Shown here piece by piece: positions 1 through 10,184 of a DNA stretch of 64,000 bases; position 1 is the first letter of the stretch, and each line of letters opens with the position of its first letter. Made by a program: the position numbers and the translations under genes. The stretch comes from Globodera rostochiensis (taxonomy: Eukaryota > Nematoda > Chromadorea > Rhabditida > Heteroderidae), in the NCBI GenBank assembly GCA_018350325.1, contig JAEVLN010000034.1, forward strand, positions 1 through 64,000, written 5' to 3'. Under the pieces are notes generated by a model, which had not been told where the DNA came from, did not search any database, and saw nothing but the letters and a program-made list of their open reading frames with translations.

Positions 1-1277
1 ATATAGGGACAATTAGTGGCCATTGCTACCAATACACTATGGCCAAGTGGTTAGTGCTCTCGCCTTCTCTCTCGCAGTGGCAGCGGGGGTTCGGTTCCCC
101 GCAGCAGCGGATGAATTTTTCGGATTAAAAATACTTTGGCAGAGTTTCAAAAAGTCTCGCAGGTGCGCGAGTGAAATTTAAAGATTTAAATTTCGAAAAA
201 CTCGCGCAGGGTGCGCGAGTAACTCGCGCAGAAGAAATTTGCATAAAGTCGCGCAGGGTGCGCAAGATGTTCAAACGTCTTAAGATTTCGAAATTTCAAA
301 AAATTTCAAAAAGTCGCGCAGCAGCCCTGCCAATAGGCTTGGGCTCTGGGACTCAGCTGGCCGGCGCTCAAATGGCCTGGCGCTCACCCGACACCCTGGC
401 GCTCACTTGGCCACCGACCCTCCTGTACCTTTTGGCTCTGATGACGTCATTACCGTACCCGGTCAAATGGAAGAGGGTAACTACTTCCCGTCCCGGTCCC
501 GCCACCCTAGTTTATTGTACCAAAAACATATTGTCTAATTAATGTTCGCTTAGAGAAAATGTCGTTATAAAAAAATTGCCTTTTCCTTTCTCAATTTTTG
601 GACTTTTTCGTCAGCTGTTCTTCTTAACAGATGACTGAATGCAGACCGGCCCTTATTAAAAAAATCTCTTTTGGTTTCTACGGGAGATAATGAAATATGG
701 GCGAGCAGCGGGCGGGGCGGTTAACAAGTGTGGAAAACAGGAAAAAGCGTCAAGTATTGTGAAACTGGCCAATTCGAGAAGAGTTCAAACTCCTCAATTA
801 CGCTAATGACGAAATTAGTGGAAAACGCAATCCCCTACAAATGAATTAATCGTCAAAGGCCGCCCTGTGTTCAGTCATCTGTTTGTCTTTTTCCTTTCTC
901 AATTTTTGGCCTTTTTCGTCAGCTGTTCTTCTTAACAGATGACTGAATGCAGACCGGACCTTTGTTAATGTCAATTCGATGGTTAATGTCCGATAGGTAA
1001 AAATGTCGAGCTACGGTATAAAAGTTGCCTTTTTCCTTTCTCCTTCATCAGCTGTTTCTTCAAATCATTTTTAGTTGGAAATTATGTTTCCTACCAGTTT
1101 GCTCATTAGCGTAAATTGAGGAGGTTGAACTCTTCTCAAACTTGCTGATTTCTCAATTCTGACGTTTTTTCATGTTCGCCTGCTACTCGCCCATTTTTGA
1201 TTATCTCCCGTAGCAACCAAAGGAGAAGTCGCTTCTGATTACATTTCTTTTTGTGAATTTGCGGCGCAAAATTGACG
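1..1277. other. Upstream non-coding region with repeats
   Basis: No gene is supported here. A block of about 90 bases (roughly 570-660) is repeated nearly identically at about 890-975; it contains the string TCAGCTGTTCTTCTTAACAG. Another pair of arms, about 655-815 and 1093-1235, is inverted: one contains a sequence reading TACGGGAGATAAT and the other its complement, and both carry GAAGAGTTCAA next to a CTCCTCAATT block. The inverted pair lies just upstream of the first gene and could extrude as a long hairpin. The 123-codon frame at 171-542 has low-complexity content and no recognisable domain, so it is not called. Confidence 0.5.
38..112 (+). repeat. tRNA-like (SINE-like) sequence
   Basis: The segment holds an A-box-like TGGCCAAGTGG followed about 50 bases later by a B-box-like GGTTCGGTTCC inside a GC-rich arm, which is the internal polymerase III promoter layout of a tRNA. 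I could not pair the acceptor ends, so this is more likely a tRNA pseudogene or SINE head than a working tRNA. It lies at the window edge. Confidence 0.35.
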
Positions 1278-3866
1278 ATGTGGTACTTTGTTTTGTGTTT
1301 ATTTGCAATTTTATCGATAATACCGACTTTGGCTTCATCTTCGGAAAATGGTAATGCTCCAAAATCTTCTCCATATACCAATGGTCATTTATTGAAAATC
1401 TACAAAATTTAACTGGATGTTTCAAATTACAGCCGCTTACATCGATGCAGCGGTAACCGCCATCGCCACGGCCAGCTCCGGGACGGCGGACGTTTTGATG
1501 TCGTTAAGTGGCCTCGGAGCATACGCGGCATTCTTTTTGAAAGTCATTGTTACCGTCGGCTCTGTTATTGTTGGAGAACTGAATCCGGAGGCCAGTAATT
1601 AATGCTAAAATATTTTTAAATTGTTATTGAATTTTAGCCTGAAAGTGACGTCTACAAACAATTAATGGATCTCAAAATACGTACAGACAACATTTGGTGG
1701 CTAAATCAACGCGGAATCGACACCGCAACCAGAGCAATTGGGCTTAAAATTATGACAAGTCAGTATATAACGGTAAATAGTTGTATGCGCTTATTTTAAA
1801 ATTAAAGTCTAATGAAAAGAATTAGGGGGGATAGTTCATAAAATCCCCGAATTGAAAAGTATATAACATCCCTCATTAAAAATCCAGTTCTATTTTTTAA
1901 TCTATATTTTATTTTTAAATTAAATCTTATTTAGTTTTTCTTTTTTAGAAAGTTGTTCATCCAATAAATGTTATGAAAAATATGACCAATGAGTACGTCG
2001 ACCCAACCATATACAAATCAAGAATTTTTGTGGATGACTATAAAAGTATATGCAAATCTGGTGAAAAGTAAGAGAATTTATCATATTTGGACTAACAAGT
2101 TTACTTTTACTTTTCAGAGCCCCAGAAGAAATACTAGCGGTAAAAATTTTATAATCAATTTAAATTTGCTTATCTTAAGTATTTAATTACTCATCTGGTA
2201 ACGTCTTGCAACGCTCCGATGAGCCATAATGATGCGCAAAGATTGGCGAATCAAAGAGCGTATTTAGCCCATGTGATTGTACGCTTGAATGTTGAAAGCG
2301 GAGAAGTTCCAGACATTGATCTATACTTAAAAGATAAGTAAATTGGTACGAGACTGATCAAATAATTTGTTTCAGAGTATTTGAGCATCAAACAAAAATT
2401 TGGTGACAAGCACATTTCAACTCTTGACTTAAAAGTCTTCAATCGCCGTTTTGCGACCTACGCTTCAGCAGTGAGCGCATTCTTTCAGGAAATCAAAAAG
2501 AACCAAGGATCATTCAATGATCGTAAAGAAAATGAGTCCGATCAGATGTAAAATTTAATTAATATTAAATTACAATATATAAAAATTATTAGCTGTTTCT
2601 TACGCGAACTTATCAGTGGCACAAATTTTAATTTTCCGAAAATTGAAGCATATGCAATCCAACTCCGTGATGACTTAATCGATTTGGTACTTACCTATTT
2701 TTCTGACTTTAATTGATTGTGTTTAGGGTTACATAGCAGGAATTTGTGCAAATTTGAGTTATGATGGACATCAGCCGAGCATGGAAAAGTATGCTAAAAA
2801 GGTAGCAGAAAATATAGAGCTTATTGCAACACACACGGCAAAATGGCTTAACGAATCTTTGGTAAGTTGTAAACTATGTAATCCGCAAGTAGAAAGATAG
2901 TTTTTTGTTGACATTAGCATTAGCGGCATTTTTATATTGCCTAAATTTAGAATAACCCAATTTTTGCCTTAGCCGTTTTTGTAGGATTCAGCTTGGCCAG
3001 CAATTCATCAACAAATCCTGTTGGAACAAATCATGAGAATTGTCCCAAGTCCAGGCGAAGTAATACATGACGACCTTGAGGTAGTTATTCAGCTCGCTTT
3101 GCCTCAACTGATCGCGACAGGAACACCAAAGTGAATTTGTGAAAATATGGATTTTGATGCCTTTTTTACATAGGAATTAGGGTTGCTCCCCGACCCACAG
3201 AGGCGGGAAAGGTTGGGGACGAAAACCCCGATTAAAAAAGTCAGGAAGTCGGGGTCGGAGAGCAACCATAATTCGAATTATCACAATTCAATTTAGTTTT
3301 GTTTACCAAATTCTAATTGACGCAATTCCCGGTGGAGAACAATTCTTTGAAGGATTTGAGAAATATTGTTTTTTTCATAAAAATGTTTATGGGTTTGAGA
3401 CTATTATTAACCGAATGCCAATCAACTTTACAAATGAATTAGAAAAAGGTAAAAATTAAGGATTAAGGATTAAACAGGCGAACAAATTAATTAATTTTAG
3501 AAAACGTTCATGCCCATATGATGGATATGGCGGACTATGCTTCTAGTTTCAACACCTTAATACAGGAAGTTATGGGGTAATTTTTTCATCATAAATTTTT
3601 TTAAAACCATGCAAAACTAAAAGCCCATGGTTAAGCAAAGTTTACAATGCACCGGAACTTCCAATTATTGTAGATGCGCTAAAGGCAAAAATAGGAGACA
3701 AGTTGATTTCTGAAAAAAAATTTCATTGCTGGTCAGTACTCCGGATGTTTTCAAACTGGCCTTGGAAGCATGCCCTTCAATTGAATACTCAAAATTCTCT
3801 TATGGATACGGTAACTTGCGCGGCAGCGTAACCTTGCCGTATATGAATAGAGGTGGATTTTTTCAA
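1278..3866 (+). CDS. Secreted protein of unknown family, multi-exon, frame-damaged
   Basis: I do not recognise the family. The first exon (1278-1350) starts MWYFVLCLFAILSIIPTLAS, a clear signal peptide, so the product should be secreted. Further exons read by splice signal and phase: 1433-1590, 1638-1772, 1949-2067, 2118-2139, 2180-2337, 2376-2547, 2593-2686, 2727-2861, 2985-3130, 3297-3448, 3501-3576, 3624-3866. Exon 2 encodes an Ala/Thr/Val-rich, probably membrane-inserting segment; the rest is helical and soluble-looking. Exon 2 seems to end at a GC donor (GAG|GCCAGT). Phase is kept across most introns, but two joins fail: exon 6 to exon 7, and a run of eight A at about 3713-3720, after which the conserved-looking reading (containing YMNRGGFFQ) continues in another frame. 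It may be a decaying pseudogene, or the sequence may contain errors. A short frame may also simply stop at 3134. Confidence 0.55.
3178..3270. mobile_element. Small hAT-like MITE inside an intron
   Basis: Ends are TAGGGTTGCTC and GAGCAACCATA, near-perfect inverted repeats that continue inward as CCCCGACC and GGTCGG. Flanking octamers ATAGGAAT and ATTCGAAT match at 6 of 8 positions, as expected for an aged 8-bp target duplication. It sits in the intron between exons ending 3130 and starting 3297, and its end resembles the 41.4-42.6 kb element (TAGGGTTG). Confidence 0.5.
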
Positions 3867-3869
3867 GTA

Positions 3870-4597
3870 TGCGAAAATTATCGTTTTATTTTTTTTTGTA
3901 TAAGTGTGTTACATTATGATGTTAATTTCTGCTTTGTAAAAATTTATTTATAATAAATCGCCTAAAACTAAAGAATTGTTTATTTTCATTTTTCGATATA
4001 ATACTAAGGATTTAAATTATACTCAGGCCCAATGTTTTGGAAATGGACGATCTACATATTCTTATAAATTTACTCAATTTTTATTTTGTTGTTTTTTGTC
4101 GTTTTATTAGCCAAATACATTAGAACCCTCAAAAAAGTGCTGCGAAATGAAATAACCAAATTTTTTTATTCACTTTGCTCATTCGCCCCCCCAAAATTCT
4201 TCCATTATGTTTGTTTGTGGTCATTTCCCGAAAAAGACATAAAAAATTGAATGTTCGCACCAAATTATGCTAAAAATACCGGAGCTAAGTTGATTATCAC
4301 AGCGTGGCAATGCCCCGAAGTCCGAAATAAAATGTTTTTTTATTCATTAACACTTTGGCGATAATAATCCATTGATTGGGCCCTCTCTCATTCGCTTTCC
4401 CCCCGACCATCAGTTTTCCAAAATTCTGAAAATTCCTTTTTAAATACATGAATGAGTTCCTTCAATACGTGTGGGGATGTAACCGTCTCCCTGGAAATGC
4501 CAAAATTATGTGAAATAAGCGCGAACCCGGGCCGGCGGTACACCACGATGTGGCGCCGACAAGTTTTTCGTTAAAACTTTGTTCAAAGTCAACCAAC
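3870..4597. other. Non-coding AT-rich stretch
   Basis: Downstream of the secreted-protein gene. I see no supported exon, RNA gene or tandem repeat. A GC-rich patch near 4520-4560 has no open frame of note. Confidence 0.4.
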
Positions 4598-5205
4598 CCA
4601 AACATTCGGTAATCCTGTCTTTAATTGTCCCGTTTTTTTGTTGTTAATGGAAGTTTTAAGCAATTCTGAGAGGTACTCGGGGGTTATCGAGGTCGCTGAT
4701 CACGAATATGACATCAGATTTATCATAAGACATCATCTAATCTATGATTTCAACATATAAAATTTTTTGGAAAAAATCAAAAAATTTTCAAAGTCGCTAA
4801 AAGGGTGTTTCTAGGGGTATTCGGGGGCGTAGAATTCGAATCTGAGCGCCATTTCGACCAATTCGAACCCAGGAACCGAATTCGAACAATTTTCCAAAAA
4901 ATTTCAAAAATTAATTTTGGCTTCAAAATCATTCAAAAAAGCACAAAACACAACAAAAAGGTCCGATTCGAATTCTACGCCCCCGAATACCCCTAGAAAC
5001 ACCCTTTTAGCGACTTTGAAAATTTTTTGATTTTTCCCAAAAAATTTTATATGTTGAAATCATAGATTAGATGATGTCTTATGATAAATCTGATGTCATA
5101 TTCGTGATCAGCGACGAGTACCTCTCAGAATTGCTTAAAACTTCCCTTAACAACAAAAAAAAAACGGGACCAATGAAAGACAGGATTACCAAACATTCTT
5201 GGTAT
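4598..5205. mobile_element. Foldback element with ~250-bp inverted arms
   Basis: The left arm (about 4598-4850) reappears as its reverse complement in the right arm (about 4955-5205). Matching landmarks are TAATCCTGTCTTT versus AAAGACAGGATTA, AATTCTGAGAGGTACTCG versus its complement, and GGTATTCGGGGGCGTAGAAT versus ATTCTACGCCCCCGAATACC. Only about 100 bases separate the arms. No transposase frame is present. A partial, single-arm relative occurs at about 37.83-38.10 kb, so this is a repeat family rather than a unique hairpin. Confidence 0.7.
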
Positions 5206-5505
5206 CATTCGAAAGCATGTAATAAGGACCGGGGCAACCAATCGAAAGCTTTTGTTGGGTAGATTTTGTATTTAAATCAACAAGTGATTAGATGATCCCT
5301 CCCTTTCAAAAAGGTTATAATCGAAAATTAGAACAAAAACAAAGGTTTTCGCTCTTTTTAAACCATAACTTTTTAAAGGTTTATATGATCGTTTAGTCCC
5401 TGCTAGATAATAGCTTCTAAACATATAGATCTTTCGATTGGTATCCAATTTATTTAGTTTGGTTGGTTCCAAGAAGAGTTATGGCACTTCAAACGTCTGG
5501 GGCCC

Positions 5506-5592
5506 AAACGGCGGGGCTCAAACAGCGGGGCCCAAACAGCGGGGCCCAAACAGCGGGGCCCAAACAGCGGGGCCCAAACGGCGGGGCCAAAC
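5506..5592. repeat. 14-bp minisatellite (GGGGCCCAAACAGC)n
   Basis: About six tandem copies of GGGGCCCAAACAGC with minor A/G changes. It abuts the ANP32-like exon and produces spurious open frames on both strands. Confidence 0.85.
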
Positions 5593-5627
5593 GTCCCCGA
5601 CTCGTGAAATGATCGATTGAAACTCGC

Positions 5628-5770
5628 CTTCGGAAGGCAATCCAGTGAATTCAATCCAACATTTATCAGTGAAAGTGATGCGAGGCTTGTGAATTGCTCG
5701 GTCAGTCCACAGATTGTGGTCGCTTTGCAATTGTCCAACAGCAGGTGCTGAACCGCCGACTGTTGTCTTC
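5628..5770 (-). pseudogene. ANP32-like leucine-rich-repeat exon, isolated fragment
   Basis: Read on the minus strand from a clean TTTTTTCAG acceptor, the exon encodes a stretch with HLLLDNCKATTICGLTEQF, then LSLINVGLNSL and LPK. This matches the N-terminal leucine-rich repeats of acidic nuclear phosphoprotein 32 (ANP32), whose vertebrate members have a similar LDN...GLTxxF...INVGLxSLxxLPKL pattern. ANP32 proteins are nuclear acidic LRR proteins that act in phosphatase inhibition and histone or chromatin handling. The exon ends at CCGAAG followed by GCGAGT, which would be a GC donor. I found no first exon, no further LRR exons and no acidic tail nearby: a minisatellite lies just downstream and GGGGGATT repeats lie upstream. 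It is most likely a captured or decayed gene fragment; a gene with long introns is not excluded. Confidence 0.55.
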
Positions 5771-5834
5771 CTGAAAAAAGTACGTCCGTCACCAGTTAAA
5801 ACAACAACTACCGTATTACCTTTGTAATCCCTCA

Positions 5835-6050
5835 AGGGGGATTATTTTTCAATCTACTCAAAGGGTGGGGGATTATTTTAGAGGTTGGGGGATTATTTTT
5901 CAATCTACTCAAAGGGTGGGGGATTATTAGAGGAGGTTGGGGGATTTTTTTCAATCTACTCAGAGGGTGGGGGATTACTAGAGGAGGGTGGGGGATTATT
6001 AGAGGTTGCGGGATTATTTTTCAATCTACCCAGAGGTTGGTACAAGAGGG
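5835..6050. repeat. Degenerate GGGGGATTATT tandem repeat
   Basis: Six or so imperfect units built from GTGGGGGATTATT, TTTTCAATCTACTCA and AGAGG. Related strings occur near the PUF-2, PUF-3 and PUF-5 exons (18.66-18.73, 26.24-26.32 and 34.12-34.18 kb), where GGGATTATTAGA recurs. Confidence 0.7.
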
Positions 6051-6177
6051 TAATACGGTAAGCATTTTAAAATTACCACGCAATTCAGGTCAATTACAAA
6101 ATGTTAAATTACAACTTTATCAAAATATAACAGAATTATTCTAAATTTATCAAGACTTTAAAGGTGAAAAAGAGCAT

Positions 6178-6322
6178 AAAAAAGAAATTATTTGATTTGG
6201 TTGACCGTTTCATCAAACTAAAAAGGTCAAAACAATTGCAAGGTGAAGTCACAGAAGAAGATCACTCACTACCATGTATGGGAGCCGACGACCTCAAAAA
6301 ATTTTGCAAATCGGAATTCTGA
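6178..6322 (+). other. Possible coding remnant of unknown origin
   Basis: A short open stretch of about 47 codons rich in Lys and Glu (contains LFDLVDRFIKLKRSKQLQGE) ends at a stop near 6322. Composition is more protein-like than its surroundings, but no start, splice partner or family is recognisable. Confidence 0.2.
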
Positions 6323-6544
6323 GGCCTTAAAATTTTTCGGAAATCGGAACTCGGAATTCCGAGACATCAAAAAAAGTCAGAAATCGGAAATCCGACCATC
6401 CCTGTAGTCACTACTACGGAATTTTTTTTCTTTTTTTAGTACATTCAAAGAAAAGGGGGGAGGGGGGTGAGGCGAATGGAAGGAATGAAGCGGTGGGAGG
6501 ACGGACGGGTGGGCATTGGCTAAGCGAACGGAGGGCGCTAGGAC

Positions 6545-6845
6545 AAAATCCCTAACGGTCAAAATCCCTAACGGTCAAAATCCCTAACGGACAAAATCCC
6601 TAATCAGCCAAAATCGGTCAAAATCCCTAACGTTCAAAATCCCTAACGGTCAAAATCCCTAACGGCCAAAAGCGGACAAAATCCCTAATGGCTTGTAAAC
6701 GGTCAAAATCCCTAACGGACAAAATCCCTAATCAGCCAAAATCGGTCAAAATCCCTAACGGTCAAAATCCCTAATCAGTCAAAAGCGGACAAAATCCCTA
6801 ATGGCTTGTAAACGGACAAAATCCCTAAGAAAATCCCTAATAGCG
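6545..6845. repeat. CGGTCAAAATCCCTAA tandem array
   Basis: About eighteen imperfect copies of a unit around 16 bases, CGGTCAAAATCCCTAA, interspersed with a larger period containing ATGGCTTGTAAACGG. A small inverted patch of the same unit (TTAGGGATTTTGTCC) is found at 7396-7480. Confidence 0.85.
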
Positions 6846-7990
6846 GAATTTCCGTTTATTTTACCTTTGAATGAATCTGATAGGTCCAAGCGCTAACAAA
6901 TCAGTTTAAACCGTAAAAAACATGCCAATCTCTAGCCAATTTCCAGATTTATTAACCAATAAATGCAAAAATTTCATTTCTTTTTCAACAATAATCAATT
7001 GATCACCATGTAAAAATGGTCTTGACAAGTAAAAAAAAAATCAGAATCGTTTCCAGTATATTCTTCAGAGATCCAATTGGCGCACGCTCAACCAGTTTTA
7101 TAAGGAGGCGGAGAATGTCCGGCCACTGAAAATAAAACGGTTAACAATGATTTAGTCGACAAAAAAACGTTAACGAATTGGTTATAAAATTACTAATTTT
7201 GACGTTGAGGCGCAGAAATCCAAGCAACTAAAAATAAAAAATAATTGGATGTGAAAAGACAAGCTCGGTAGCCTAATTATTCGCGCAGTGTGCGTTTAAT
7301 CATTACATATATGCTTAATATTGAAAAGGTGAATCTAAAAATTAGTTTTTAATCTATAAAATTGACGCAAACCACTCAATTTCTCGAGAATTGCAATATT
7401 AGGGATTTTGTCCGCTTTTGGGTTAATAGGGATTTTGTCCGCTTTTGGGTTATTAGGGATTTTGATCGTTAGGGATTTTGTCCTGACACGGAACGGAGGA
7501 GTGACCATGGCGGTCCAAATGGCGCGGTCACTCTCCACCCCTAACTCTCTCTTCTTTCCCAGTCCACCACACAAAGCAACGGCACGGCGACAACGACGCC
7601 TCCTTCCCCTCATTCATTCGCTTCTTACCATTCGTTCAGCCTAAATCTCAGAGGGTACATATCAACTCTCCGACGCCGACGCCGACTCGCCGATGGTCGA
7701 CTCGCCGACGCCAACATGTGGGGTCCCGACCGAAAAAATGTTAAAAATTTAGATGTTTATAATTTATTTCCCAAAATTTCTTTAAAAATCCATGTTTTCT
7801 AGGGTAAATATAAGCTTAGGGCACGAATGCGAGCTCGGGTTTTGACGAATGTCGAACCCACCCAGTATTTCAAAAACAATTACTTTTTTTGGTTTGACTA
7901 ATTTTTAATTCCGACATATTTTTCCCCCTGGAGATTTTTACAAATCTAACTTTTTAAATTCAAAAATTTGAGTTGATAGATAAAAACAGC
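6846..7990. other. Non-coding stretch before the 15-bp satellite
   Basis: Contains the inverted TTAGGGATTTTGTCC repeats (7396-7480) and AT-rich DNA. The frames at 7335-7644 overlap these repeats and have no recognisable domain. Nothing else is supported. Confidence 0.4.
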
Positions 7991-7994
7991 AGGA

Positions 7995-8785
7995 ATGAAC
8001 TATTATCGGCGAGTCAACCATCGGCGAGTCGACCATCGGCGAGTCAACCGTCCGCGAGTCGACCGTCGGCGAGTCGACCATCGGCGAGTCAACCGTCCGC
8101 GAGTCGACCATCGGCAAGTCGACCGTCGGCGAGTCAACCGTCGGCGAGTCGACCATCGGCGAGTCAACCGTCCGCGAGTCGACCATCGGCAAGTCGACCG
8201 TCGGCGAGTCAACCGTCGGCGAGTCGACCATCGGCGAGTCAACCATCGGCGAGTCGACCGTCGGCGAGTCGACCATCGGCGAGTCGGCGTCGGCGAGTTG
8301 AACCATCGGCGAGTCAACCGTCGGCGAGTCGTCCATCGGCGAGTAAACCATCGGCGAGTCGACCATCGGCGAGTCAACCGTCGGCGAGTCGACCATCGGC
8401 GAGTCAACCGTCGGCGAGTCGACCATCGGCGAGTAAACCAACGGCGAGTCGACCGTCGGCGAGTCGAACCATCGGCGAGTCGGCGTCGGCAAGTCGACCA
8501 TCGGCGAGTCGGCGTCGGCGAGTTGAACCATCGGCGAGTCAACCGTCGGCGAGTCGTCCATCGGCGAGTAAACCATCGGCGAGTCGACCATCGGCGAGTC
8601 AACCGTCGGCGAGTCGACCATCGGCGAGTAAACCATCGGCGAGTCGACCGTCGGCGAGTCGAACCATCGGCGAGTCAACCGTCGGCGAGTCAACCGTCGG
8701 CGAGTTGAACCATCGGCGAGTCAACCGTCGGCGAGTTGAACCATCGGCGAGTCAACCGTCGGCGAGTCGGCGTCGGCGAGTTGAA
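7995..8785. repeat. 15-bp satellite (GAGTCGACCATCGGC)n
   Basis: More than 50 tandem copies of GAGTCGACCATCGGC. Variants concentrate at the central bases (ACC/CCG/GCG, AT/GT), and higher-order blocks are repeated: a block around 8281-8345 recurs near 8503-8577. The period is a multiple of three and the unit is GC-rich, so long open frames of 199 to 301 codons appear on both strands; they encode only Ser-Ala-Arg-Pro or Arg-Arg-Val repeats. Confidence 0.95.
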
Positions 8786-8962
8786 CTGTTCCCATCTCCG
8801 ACTGGGGTCAACTGGTATGTTCATCTATCACGAAAATTCTTTGTTCGAATTTGGGTTTGGAGTTCTAAATCAATTTGAAATGGAGCTCAGACTCGGATTC
8901 TACGGCCCCGAGAACCCTATAAAGTTTTGTCGACTTTTAGAACTCAGTGACGAAGTGATCAG

Positions 8963-9574
8963 TAGAGCCGAGATTTTCAGGTTTTAACCTATTTTTTTTT
9001 GCGAATAGGGAATCACGAGAGAAGCCCGAGAATAGCATTCATTTTGAAATATTTTACAATTAGAGCGACTTTTTAGTCAATATATTGTAAATCAATATTT
9101 TAGGCATTTTTCTTGAGAAGAATGCAATTTTTAGGCATTTTACGAATTTTTGAATAAATTCAATATTTCAGGCACTTTTCCCCAAAATTTCTTCAAAAAA
9201 ATGCAATAAAAACGACAAAATTTGAACATAAAAATCAAAAAAAATTTCAAACCAAAAATGAACCCCTAAAAAATGTCTTTTTCTTTGACCAAAATCCACC
9301 CCCAAATATCGACATTTTCCCTAAAAATTTTTTATAAAAATTTCCAAAACATGTGAAAAATAGTCCATTTTCTATTCAGAAAAATTAATAATAAATGACG
9401 AATTTTGAAGGTTTTTACGCAAAATTTGACTGGATTTGGTCAGTTTTTGCACATTTTTTAGTCAATATTTTGGCAGTTTTTTGGGTTTTTGGTCAATATT
9501 TGGGGGTTTTTTGGTCAATATTTTACTATAAGTCCATATTTCGCGGTTTTTAGTCAATATAAATCTCGGCTCTA
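8963..9574. mobile_element. hAT-like non-autonomous element, 612 bp
   Basis: Inverted ends TAGAGCCGAGATTT and AAATCTCGGCTCTA are flanked by a perfect 8-bp direct repeat GTGATCAG (8955-8962 and 9575-9582). The interior is AT-rich, repeats the phrases TTTTAGTCAATAT and GCATTTT, and has no transposase frame. The 8-bp duplication is the hAT superfamily hallmark. Confidence 0.85.
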
Positions 9575-9668
9575 GTGATCAGTGACGAAACGAACAGTGA
9601 CCAACTCATCGGCCACCATTAAAAGAGATAATACGGTACGCACCAATAGATTTGGAAATAGCAGATTT

Positions 9669-9775
9669 GCACGCGTGGTGAAGTGGATTTCAAAAAATGT
9701 TGGCATACTGTAGTTATGCAACACAAACAGTGCATTTTTGCTCTGAGCCAGGGGTTCGAACCCGCTGGACTGCAA
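9669..9775 (+). repeat. tRNA-like (SINE-like) sequence
   Basis: A weak A-box (GCGTGGTGAAGTGG) precedes a strong B-box GGGGTTCGAACCC by about 80 bases. The spacing is too long for a normal tRNA and no acceptor stem can be paired. It is followed by a CATAACGCCAACGCTCAA motif that recurs near 10028. Confidence 0.3.
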
Positions 9776-10184
9776 GTTCTTTTCTTTTTTTTTGTCTTGA
9801 CATAACGCCAACGCTCAAACTCATTTTGGGCTTAAATATAAATTTTTTGTCCTTCAAGGTGCTAAAGCAAAAAATTGAGCGTTAGAATCAAAATTGCACA
9901 CGTTAAAAAATGTTGGCCATTTTGTTTCTGAGCTTTGTGCAAAAAATTAGGCAAATCGGTGTTTTTAATCAAAAATTCTTCTTGTGTTCGATGTGTGGCC
10001 AACTCGATTTCCGTATTTTTTTGAATGACATAACGCCAACGCTCAATGCCAATTTAATTGCTATTTCCATCGTTAAGGTTATAGTGTGTGTTGCTACTTG
10101 AAGATACATAAGTTTTAACGTGCAATTCAATTACAAACAAAAAATAAATAAATTATTCAATCAATCATCAAAGGGACGCCGTCA

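Noticed and set aside
7973..8878. 301-codon plus-strand frame (and overlapping 199-251 codon frames)
   Set aside because: It is entirely the 15-bp satellite, open on both strands because the period is a multiple of three; no splice signals or domain.
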